Positions 54,735 through 64,000 of a DNA stretch of 64,000 nucleotides are shown here, piece after piece. Below the pieces are notes generated by a model. The model saw only the letters and a list, made by a program, of their open reading frames with translations, was not told the DNA's origin and made no database searches. Position 1 is the first letter of the stretch. Every line of letters starts with the position of its first letter. A program made the translations under genes and the position numbers. The DNA is from Scylla paramamosain (Eukaryota > Arthropoda > Malacostraca > Decapoda > Portunidae), in NCBI RefSeq assembly GCF_035594125.1, contig NC_087191.1, forward strand, positions 12,266,967 to 12,330,966. Reading direction: 5' to 3'.

Positions 54735-55330
54735 GGGAAGCTACAGGAAGTCACGCATCCCACACGTCGCAGTCGCTGTATGAAACGCCTCCACCTGTTC
54801 ACACTTATCCCATCCATATACGTATACAAGTTACGTAATCTTCTTTTACAGTTATCTTATCTTCTTTTATAGCTCCCCATTGCCTCAGCACCAACAACCT
54901 CACTACTGAGTCTATTCCATTCATGTAGCGCTCTGTTTGAGAACCATTTCCTTCATGTCTCTTTTTGGAAATCTATCAAACCATTACTTCTTGTGCTATC
55001 TTGACTACTGACCATGACTCAGCACCAACAACCTCACTACTGAGTCTATTCCATTCATGTAGCGCTCTGTTTGAGAACCATTTCCTTCATGTCTTTTTTT
55101 GGAAATCTATCAAATTTGAACCCATTACTTCTTGTACAATCTTGACTACTGACCATGAGGATTTCGTTTAAGTCAACCTTGTTATGTCCCCTGTGCCACC
55201 TGAAGACTTCCCTCAGATATATAAGTGTTATGAGTCTAGGGGGTGGGGGGGAGGGCTCCTTCAAATGAACATTGGCTCCCGCAAGTATCTTAAAAAAATA
55301 AATAAATAAGAGGGCAACATTTTGACGCAA
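54735..55330 (-). mobile_element. Antisense LINE family B fragment with an internal duplication
   Basis: On the minus strand the sequence encodes decayed parts of the segment seen at 46940-47400 (YLREVFRWHRGHNKVDLN, SNGFKFDRF, EAMGSYKRR-like). A unit of about 134 bp containing ACCTCACTACTGAGTCTATT is duplicated in tandem (about 54886-55019 and 55020-55160). It is inactive. Confidence 0.7.
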
Positions 55331-55388
55331 AGCAGAAAACGCATGCTACTGCGCTCAACAGGAAAAAATCGACCTGCAGGGAATTATG

Positions 55389-55396
55389 TATAAAAA
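55389..55396 (+). promoter_or_regulatory. TATA box of carboxypeptidase gene 2
   Basis: TATAAAAA starts 40 bp upstream of the ATG at 55429, the same distance as in gene 1. A TCAGGCTTCAC sequence 12-18 bp before the ATG is shared, with changes, by gene 3. Confidence 0.65.
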
Positions 55397-55428
55397 GGAT
55401 GAGTGGGGGTCAGGCTTCACACTCCACC

Positions 55429-58400
55429 ATGAAGGCTCTGCTCGTGTTGGCGTTACTGGTGCTGGCCGCCGCTGCCTTCCCGACTGACCCACGCCTCAAA
55501 GGGTAACCTGCGCCCTTGACACCCCTGCAACTCCCCACATCTCGCTACACAAGGCTTTCATCTTTCTCTCTCTCGCCTATTCTGTCCACCTCACTGCTGC
55601 AAGGGTTGACCGCTATTTTCAGTCTTTCATCTCATCTGGTAAACTCTGGAATTCCCTGCCTGCTTCTGTATTTCTCCCATCCAGTGAGTTGCACTTTCAA
55701 GAGGGAGGTTTCAAGACATTTATCCAATGGACCGGCATCTCAGTGGGCCTTTTTTCTTTTTTTTTTTTTGTTTTACTCCTTTTTTTGTTGCCCCACCCCA
55801 GAGCACCTCTCACATAATTAGAAAAATAAATAAATAAATAAAATAAATAAATAAATAAATAAATACAGTAAAAAAATCCTCAGATCACCCCTTGCCTCGC
55901 TATGTCCCCCTCACACCTGCACCTGTCACCCCTGCTCTCACCCCCTGCCACCCCTGCTCTCACCACCCCGTAACCACAGTCCCCCTCCCCCACAGAGCCA
56001 AGGTGGTGAGGGTGGTGCCGCAGACCCTGGACCAGCTCCACCACCTACACCAGCTGCTCCTGCAAGGCCGCCATGACTTCTGGCAGGAGCCGCGCGCCCT
56101 GGGTGAGTAGCGGCCCGCACTGCCACTGGCGAGGTCACACTGGCACTGTCCAGGTCACACTGCCACTGGTGCAGTTACACTGACACGGATGAGGCCACAC
56201 TGACACTGTTGGGGTCACACTGGCACTGTTGGGGTCACATTTGGGAGTCCCAGTAACCTTCACCATCTCTGCCAAAAAGCGGTTGCTCTGCGGAGCACAT
56301 TCAGATCAAGCTGAACTCATGCGGCTCCTCCTCAGGGTCACCCGTGGACATCATGGCCACCACCCGCCAACTGCCTCAGCTGGCGGCCTCCCTGGAGCAG
56401 CGCGGCATGGAGGTGAAGGAGCACATCAGCGACGTGAGCCGAGTGGTGGAGGAGCAGAGGACTCAGCGATATAAGCGAAGCCCTCAGGCAATGGACTGGA
56501 CGGCCTACCACGACTCTGACACGGTGAGCGGCGCCGAGCACGTTGGGCGCGACAGATGTAACAGTACACACGTCGCTCTGTGTGATATGTAGTAGCTGAG
56601 CTGTCTTTGATAGCTCTGTCAAAGACTGGAACTTCTTGTTCTGCCCGCAGATCAACCGGTGGATGGCCCAGCTGGCCTCAGACCACCCGGACCTGTGCAC
56701 GCTGGAGACGGTGGGCAAGTCTTACGAGGGCCGCCCCATGAACCTGCTGACGGTGGGCAAGGGCGGCGCTGACAAGCCGGGCATCTTCATTGACGGAGGT
56801 AAGACATGCCGCGCGGCAGGAATGTGCGGGTGTTGCTGCGGCACACGGCGCCTGTCGTCCTGCACGCGTGTGTTGTGGTTACGCTGTGTTGCGTCGCTTT
56901 GTGTTGTTCTGGTGACCTCTCCCTCACGTTACTTCACCTCCCACGCCCCTCGGCAGGAATCCACGCGCGGGAGTGGATCTCGCCCGCCACCGTCACCTTC
57001 CTGGTGAACCAACTCGTCACCAACAGCAGCGCCCACGACGACCTGCTGTCCAGCGTCAACTTCTACTTCATGCCGGTCATCAACCCCGACGGGTACGACT
57101 ACTCCTTCACCGATGTAAGTGTGGCCGCCTCTCCTTCCGCTGCCTGGTTCTTGTCCTTAACAGCCTCCTTCCCTCCCTCCACCGTCACGCCACTGCGGCT
57201 CATCCTCGCCATCTTTCCTCCCGCAGGACCGCTTGTGGCGCAAGACTCGCTCCAACACATCGCAAAGATGCAAGGGTGTTGACGCCAACAGGAACTGGGA
57301 CTTCCACTGGATGGGTGAGTCCTGTGCTCCACAACTGTTATCTGCATGTGTGTGTGTGTGTGTGTGTAGGGGCACAGAGCTGCGAGGGCCTTGATGCTCG
57401 TTACAAAGGTGTTCCTGATCCTTACTGGACAAAGATTTCACAAACAATATAGTGTTTAGTGTTTACAGGATACGTAACTGAATTTTTTATGTCCTGCCCC
57501 ATGTGTGGCATCATAGCAATACTGTGAAATTGAGCTGAAAGCGGCATACACTGGCCAGGGGAAGTGGCCTCCGGGGCTGAAGCCTTGCAGGACATTGAAG
57601 GTAAGGCGAGTCTGATGTGCTACCACTGAGGCCTTGGGTGACCACCGGGGACTGAGTGGACTCTGCACGGCTCTGACTGTGCTGTCATTGCATGAACACC
57701 CACACCACGCGGGCGTACACACGCTGTGCCTCTGATGTATTCCTTCCTGACCTTTTCCAGCCTTATCGGTCCCAGAGAACATTCCCACCTTCTGGTCTGT
57801 CCTCCCTTGATGTGCCCAGACCACCTCACTCTCGCCTTTCTCCTGGCCTGCGTGCATGTCGCGGTGACACTCAGCATCCCTACCTTCCCCAAACAGAAAT
57901 CGGTGCTTCTGACAACCCCTGCTCAGACATCTACGCCGGCCCTGAGCCTTTCTCGGAGGTGGAGATGAGGGTGGTGCGCGACCAGCTCACTAGCATCGCG
58001 GACATCAAAGTGTACCTCAGCCTGCATTCCTTCTCCCAGTTGTGGATGTATCCCTGGGGCTTCACTTCCTCCCTCCCTCACGACTGGCGGGACATGGTGA
58101 GCTGATCTTATTGATATTTTGAATTGCACTGTCTTCCGCCCTCCCAGAACCTGCACCAGTGTTTCTTTGTCTCCCTTCTCTTCTCCTCTGTGTCCTCCAA
58201 GCTTTCCTTACTTCTCCTGTGCTGATTTCTCTTCCTCTCGTTTCTCTCCATTCCTCTGTTACCTTCTCCAAACCATTGTAGTGACTTTTTTCCCTCTCTC
58301 TTGTCTTCTCTTCCTTATTCTTCCATCTTCCTTAAACCCTTCCTTGTACTATCTTCTTTTCCTCCTCCTCGTCTTCTCTTTTGCATGCCCAGCTTCTCTC

Positions 58401-59318
58401 CCTCACATCTTCTCTACCATGCCTGTCATTGAGCACTTTGTCTCTCTCCCAGGACCACCTCGCCAGGGAAGCAGTTACAGCCCTCACTGGCGTCCACGGC
58501 ACCTCTTATCAGATCGGCAGTCTTTCCCGTATATTGTGTAAGTGCCTGCGGTGTGGCCTCTTTGGAGTGTCATGGGAGCGATGAGAAATTTATCTAAAGG
58601 TGGGATGCACTGCTAAAGGATTCTATTCCTGGGTACTTCATCATCCCATCTCCACTACAGCCTGTTGAACTATCACTATAACTATGAAAACTCCCCCTAT
58701 CAACCTCAATAACTCTCCGTTGTGCTAAACCCTCGCTAGAATCATGAAAAATCTCCTTGAAAACCCCCAATGATTTCTAACACAGCTTCTTCAGCGATCA
58801 TTACAATCATGAAATACTTGAAAGCCGCGATAACACAGCCTGTCAAACTATCCCTAGAATCATGAAAACATTCTTGAAAATCACAATAACTTCCATTACA
58901 GCCTGTCAAACTATCACTAGAATCATGAAAACACCCTTAATGACCACCACAGCTTTCCATCGACTGCCAAACTGTCACTAAAACCATGAAAATATCTTGG
59001 AAGATCATTATAGTTTCCCCGGGCGCCTGTCAAAAGCAATCGAGATGAGCAGTCGAAGTGTTGAAGAAGTCTAGGAGCTCTTCCACTCAGTTCTCTCAGT
59101 TCCCTCGCCTTCCTCACGCAGATCCCGTCGGGGGAAGCTCTCAAGACTGGGCCAAGGGGATAGGAGGCATTAAATACTCCTATATATTGGAACTTCGTGA
59201 TACGGGCACCTACGGCTTTCTGCTTCCCGCCAGCCAGATCATCCCGTGTGGCGAGGAGGTCTTCCAGGCGTTCAATGTCGTCGCGAACTTCGTCAGAACC
59301 ATCTACACGAGCCGCTAG
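55429..59318 (+). CDS. Pro-carboxypeptidase, M14A, with an altered specificity pocket (tandem gene 2)
   Basis: This is a secreted zinc carboxypeptidase zymogen. Exons are 55429-55502, 55996-56102, 56336-56523, 56651-56798, 56957-57114, 57227-57314, 57897-58096, 58453-58537 and 59122-59318 (stop TAG); phases agree, giving 414 residues. A signal peptide ([16 protein letters not shown]) and activation domain precede the catalytic domain. The tryptic site is probably KR, four residues before AMDW. Zinc ligands (HAREW, LHSFSQ), WRKTR, ANRNWD and ELRDTG are all present, so it should be active. It differs from its neighbours at two substrate-pocket positions: Tyr198 is Phe (HSFSQ), and residue 255 is Gln (GGSSQDW) where genes 1 and 3 have Asp. 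That argues against strict Lys/Arg specificity. Intron 1 holds a LINE 3' end and intron 8 an array of a dispersed repeat family. Exon 2 closely resembles gene 1; exons 4-5 closely resemble gene 3. Confidence 0.95.
55540..55770 (+). mobile_element. LINE family A-like 3' end in intron 1 of carboxypeptidase gene 2
   Basis: The sequence encodes a C-terminal LINE-type segment ([21 protein letters not shown], a [12 protein letters not shown] block, then WTGISVG) and ends in T-rich sequence. I assign it to the same broad group as the element at 44620 from general family experience; that copy lacks this end, so direct comparison is not possible here. Confidence 0.5.
58640..59010. repeat. Array of a dispersed ~60-bp repeat family
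   Basis: About six diverged units contain ACAGCCTGTCAAACTATCAC, TAGAATCATGAAAACACCC and CAATAACTTCCA. The array lies in the last intron of carboxypeptidase gene 2. Single or paired copies, in either orientation, occur at many other places in the window. Confidence 0.7.
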
Positions 59319-59847
59319 CAAGCTGACAGATGACCGTCGCAGTTTGGACAGACAATGTTCAGAAACGGCTATCTTCCAAGGCCACAGAGATGATTAGCCA
59401 GGTTCTCAAGAATGTTTCCCTTGTTAATAATGTAGAAATCTTGTATAATTGTTAGGAGAATCATAGAAACATCTTCAACTTCTACTACAGCCTTTTGAAA
59501 GTAGTGGAGATGTGGCGTGGAAGAGTTTCAGAATATGGACCAAACTTGCATGACGGTACCAATGTGAATGAACAAATTAATAAACAAACAGTAGTGAAAA
59601 CATGTATATGCATTGATTTTATGTATTATTTTCCGATGAACAAGCTCACACATAAATATCGCAACTTACACAACGATGCGTCAGTGAACAAATGCATTAA
59701 TATACAGTAGTGAAGATATAATTATTTGAGCGCTGACTAGATATATTACATTTTTTTCCGTGCACTAACTATCACGACACAGGAAACTTGAGAGTAGCGC
59801 TTTTAAAGACTGCAGATGACGCGTTAAGGTAGCAAGAAAGCACATCC

Positions 59848-59885
<38 letters not shown>

Positions 59886-60026
59886 GTGGGGGTGGAAGTG
59901 CTGCACATGGTAACGGACGCGCAGAGTGACGTCAATGAGCTGCGCAGTAACGGACAGACCATGAGGCGAGGGCAGTGCGTGGCGCGGCGAGGCAGTGAGG
60001 TGGTGAGTCAGGTTTCGCGCTGCACC
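59319..60026. other. Intergenic region between carboxypeptidase genes 2 and 3
   Basis: It contains another copy of the dispersed family (about 59395-59500), a possible poly(A) signal AATAAA near 59580 for gene 2, and (GA)n near 59850-59885. CpG-richer sequence from about 59885 leads into gene 3. No TATA box occurs 40 bp before the gene 3 start, unlike genes 1 and 2. Confidence 0.6.
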
Positions 60027-62758
60027 ATGAATACTCTGCTCGTGTTGGCCGCAGTGCTGCTCGCCACTCCGGCACGCGGCCAGGACCTGAGTGGGTGAGA
60101 TGATCTGATCTAACTGTCTCCTCTCTCACTCCCATGACCACCCTTTCTTCCCTTACCTTTCCCGAATCCTGCCTTTGCTCTAATAAACTTTTCTCTTTCA
60201 CGAACACCCTGCCCGCCCCTGCAAACACCAGAAACCCCCTGTAAGCTTAATTTTCACACAGAAACCTTGTCTGATCCTGGGAACATCGCAAACACCCCTG
60301 TAAACTCATTTTCCCACACCGACACCCCATGACAGCACACCTGACGCCCATCTCTGTAAGCCGCGCCTCTCCACAGGGCCAAGACGCTGAGTGTAGTGCC
60401 GCAGACGGAGGCACAGCTGAAGGAATTGATCAAGCTCTTCGATGCTGGCCAGTACGACTTCTGGAGGGAGCCGCGTGACATGGGTGAGTACACTGTGGCT
60501 GGCTGACTCACCGAGAGCCGCATTCTTAAAGACGTCGAGGTCTCGCGAGGACAGTTTTGAAGGGCTACAGAGGTGATGAGTCGTGTCCTCATGGGTGTTT
60601 TCTCAGAATGACGATGCAGAACCCTTTCCTAAACTATCACCAGTTATAAAAACACACTTGAAAGCCACAGTAATTTCCACTACAGACGTTAAAAGTTGTC
60701 AACATCATGTGCCGAGACGCTGAAGAACACGAATCACTGCCAACACCAAGGGGCCCGTGGCGCCAAGCGGCTCTCTTCGCTGACACGCGTGGAGTCGAGG
60801 CCTCACATACTCGTAAATCTCCAGGTTCACATGTGTGCTGTGGGTGCTGCTTAGATCTGTCAGGGTCACAAACACTCACCGCCTCTTCACTCCACCAGGC
60901 ATGTCGGTGGACATCATGGCCACCGCCTCACAAGTGCAGGAGCTGACCGCTGCCCTGGAGCGGTCTGGCCTGAAGCCGCAGGTGAAGGTGGACGACGTGG
61001 CCCAGATGGTGATGCGGCAGAACAGCGGCGTGTACTCACGAGGCGCTCGCTCGCTGGACTGGGAGGACTACCACGACTCCTACACGGTGAGTGGCGCGGG
61101 GCAAGCCGCCCGCCTCGCCAGCCTGATGGGACTCCCAGCTCGCCGGCACTGACCACCACTAGCCTCCCTCACAAGATTATCCCGGTGGGTATTAGACTAC
61201 AAGAGAATGTCACAGCAAACCTCAACACCACCGCTCACCTCCTGTCTCTCCCGCAACACACACCTCGAGTCCTGCGGAGGGCCAAGCCTCGCAGTGCTGG
61301 GGAAGGACACACCTCATCCTTGGCAACATTAATAAATCATTGCACCACCAGACACACCTGTGTCAACATACTCAGCGCGGCACGGCGCGGCGTGGCCTAA
61401 TGAGGCCACGTCCGTGTCCTCAGTGATCAAAATGTAAACAAAGGTTGGCTAATAAAGGCTGTAACATTTATACCACGAACACTAATAAAACCAACACGCG
61501 ATGCCAAAGCAAAACTTGAACTATTATTGAGTTATCCAACCAGCGCCACCAAAGCTAAACCTCTTGCCTCGAGGGAAAGGCAGGATGACCATGCCATCCT
61601 CCCTGCTCTTGGGACAACACTCAAGACTCCCTCCCTCGTCACCCCCTCCTGAGAAACACCCTCCTACAGGTGTCCAGGCAACCCACCAGGCTGGACGGGT
61701 TTACATGTCACGCCTCCTCCCTTCCCTGCCCGCAGATCAACCGGTGGATGGCCCAGCTGGCCTCAGACCACCCGGACCTGTGCACGCTGGAGACGGTGGG
61801 CAAGTCTTACGAGGGCCGTCCCATGAACCTGCTGACGGTGGGCAAGGGCGGCGCTGACAAGCCGGGCATCTTCATTGACGGAGGTAAGACATGCCGCGCG
61901 GCAGGAATGTGCGGGTGTTGCTGCGGCACACGGGGCCTGTCGTCCTGCACGCGTGTGTTGTGGTTACGCTGTGTTGCGTCGCTTTGTGTTGTTCTGGTGA
62001 CCTCTCCCTCACGTTACTTCACCTCCCACGCCCCTCGGCAGGAATCCACGCGCGGGAGTGGATCTCGCCCGCCACCGTCACCTTCCTGGTGAACCAACTC
62101 GTCACCAACAGCAGCGCCCACGACGACCTGCTGTCCAGCGTCAACTTCTACTTCATGCCGGTCATCAACCCCGACGGGTACGACTACTCCTTCACCGATG
62201 TAAGTGTGGCTGCCGCTACTCAACACCCCTGACCCACACACAGCCTGTCATCCAGCACAACCTTCCCTGCACGGCCACCCTGCTGCCGCTCACCCCTATC
62301 CTCCCGCCCACAGGACCGTTTGTGGCGCAAGACTCGCTCGGAGCCCGCCTCGCCGGGAGGCTGCAGCGGCGCCGACGCCAACAGGAACTGGGACTTCCAC
62401 TGGATGGGTGAGTCCTGCGTGCCACACGGCAACAAGGGCGTCCCACATTCATCAGTGTTCCTTCTAGGACGCTTCTTTTTTTTCTAACGCGCGCCCATCT
62501 CCCCCACCAGAGGCCGGTACCAGCAACGACTCCTGCGTGGACAACTACGGCGGGTCCGCGCCCTTCTCTGAGGTAGAGATGCAGGTGGTGCGGGACCAGC
62601 TCACCAGGCTGCGCAACACCACCAAGGTGTACCTTACCTTCCACTCCTACGGCCAGAAGTGGATGTACCCCTGGGGCTACACCGCGGCGCTGCCTGAGGA
62701 CTGGCAGGACCTGGTGAGCTCTGTTTGACCGTTGTCCCCGCCATCATCGTCATCATCA

Positions 62759-62823
<65 letters not shown>

Positions 62824-63562
62824 AGCATTTACCACATCCGCGTTCCTCCATCTTCCTGTATCAGCCTTCCTGTTCATCCAGTCGCTTCTCTCCGCCTCCC
62901 ACACCCTCAGGCCTGTATGGTAATCCCCGCCTCTCCTTCAGGACAGACTAGCCCGGGATGCAGTCGGCGCCCTGAAGGCAGTCCACGGCACCCGCTATCA
63001 GGTCGGCTCCAGCACCCGCACCATCTGTACGTGCACTAACTTAATTTTTCTTTGCTCTGGGTCTTTCAAGGTCGCAGAGATGATGACACGGTCCCCCCAA
63101 TGCATGATACAGAATTTTTGTTAAATTAGCGCTAGGATCATGAAAACACCCTCAGTAACGGCCACTGTAGCGCCTGTTTGGTGTGTCGATAGCGTGATCT
63201 GCGTCCTCAGTTTCAGCCTTCAAGTGTGTTATGATTCTAAGTGGTAATTTAACAAGATTTCTCCATTTGTAGCCTCAATATAGTTGTAATAGAGCTGTAA
63301 TGAGAGAAGAATGTTCCAGAATATGGGCTCAAAAGTTTCAGAATACAGCCGCGTTTTCTGTCACGCAGACGCAGCTTCTGGCGGGTCGGATGACTGGGCG
63401 AAGGGCGTGGCGGGCATCAAGTACTGCTACACGGTGGAGCTGCGGGACCTGGGCACGCACTACTTCACGCTGCCGCCCAGCCTCATCATCCCCAGCGGCC
63501 AGGAGACGTTCGCGGCGCTCAAGGTGATTGCAAACTTCGTGAAGAAAACTTACAGTGACTAA
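60027..63562 (+). CDS. Pro-carboxypeptidase B-like, M14A (tandem gene 3)
   Basis: This is a secreted zinc zymogen predicted to release C-terminal Lys/Arg. Exons are 60027-60094, 60377-60483, 60899-61086, 61736-61883, 62042-62199, 62314-62407, 62511-62713, 62942-63026 and 63369-63562 (stop TAA); phases agree, giving 414 residues. A signal peptide (MNTLLVLAAVLLATPARG) and activation domain are followed by a likely tryptic site GAR|SLDW. Zinc ligands (HAREW, FHSYGQ), WRKTR, ANRNWD, Y248 formed across the last splice, Asp255 (GGSDDW) and ELRDLG are all visible. The prodomain and exon 3 are clearly diverged from genes 1 and 2, while exons 4 and 5 and the intron between them are almost identical to gene 2. 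A (CT)n microsatellite of about 60 bp sits in intron 7 (about 62760-62821). The usual upstream TATA box is absent. Confidence 0.95.
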
Positions 63563-64000
63563 GCGAGATGACTGCAGCGCCACACCGATTGGGGAGGCTA
63601 GTCTATACTGGTGGAGGATGAGATAATACACAAACGAACATCTGAAAGTCATTTTATCCAACGAAAACAAACAATAAGTACTATTACCCAGAGTTTACCT
63701 ATCAATTCTCAAATGTTCCCTTTTACTTTAAACGATAGCGAGACTAACAGTTCCCCATTCCCCCATCTCTCACCATGAACACACCCCAGCACTGCGCATC
63801 ACAAACATTAGCGGTTGGTATCCAGGCAGGCCACAACAGGCGTGCCGTCAACTGTAAGCTGGTTATCCTTATATTTACGCTTCAAAAGTTCGCTACAATA
63901 ACAAGGCTTTCTTAACGTTGGCCACGTCCCGGATGGCACATATATTTAATTATTTACATAAGATGGGCTCTGGTCCAGGGCAACAAAGGAAATAAATATA
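63563..64000. other. Region downstream of carboxypeptidase gene 3
   Basis: No further gene is visible to the window end. AATAAA near 63991 is the first clear polyadenylation signal on the + strand, which would make a 3' UTR of about 430 nt. Confidence 0.5.

Overview
This window is eukaryotic nuclear DNA. Every convincing gene is split by GT-AG introns, the sequence is packed with long (CA)n, (GA)n, (TAG)n and (TAA)n microsatellites, and both LINE and LTR retrotransposons are present. The protein families, the density of dinucleotide repeats and the repeat style suggest an arthropod, most likely a decapod crustacean such as a crab. That assignment is an inference, because no ribosomal or mitochondrial marker is present.

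Layout. Positions 1-3240 are microsatellite-rich with no supportable gene. Positions 3247-7305 (+) hold a type II membrane sulfotransferase of the uronyl/heparan 2-O-sulfotransferase (UST/pipe/HS2ST) family; the exon for its 5'-PAPS loop is missing and its catalytic His position looks substituted. Positions 7306-9060 are repeats. Positions ~9060-21699 (-) hold the TDP-43 orthologue (TBPH): N-terminal domain, two RRMs and a Gly-rich tail in four coding exons, with a long candidate 3' UTR, a MITE in one intron and UG-repeat tracts beside a splice site. Intron 1 of TBPH carries a periodic ATGGC motif series and a possible first exon of an unknown + strand gene. Positions 21710-26473 show no gene.

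Positions 26474-29372 (+) hold a five-exon gene for a 331-residue membrane-anchored protein that resembles only the flavodoxin half of TYW1, without the radical-SAM half and without an FMN phosphate loop. Positions 29373-33981 are repeats. Positions 33987-39023 are a complete Ty3/gypsy LTR retrotransposon with LTRs that look identical, a 5-bp target duplication and one open gag-pol frame, so it is a recent insertion. Positions 40575-42522 (-) hold a TMUB1/2-like transmembrane ubiquitin-like protein. Positions 44620-47490 hold two decayed LINE copies.

Positions 48841-63562 (+) hold three tandem M14A pro-carboxypeptidase B-like genes in the same orientation (416, 414 and 414 residues). Their exon structures are nearly the same, but they differ in one intron, in promoter type and in specificity residues, and parts of them look homogenised by gene conversion. 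They are probably secreted digestive zymogens. The other genes have no evident functional link to one another. Exon boundaries were set by hand from splice sites, reading phase and family similarity.
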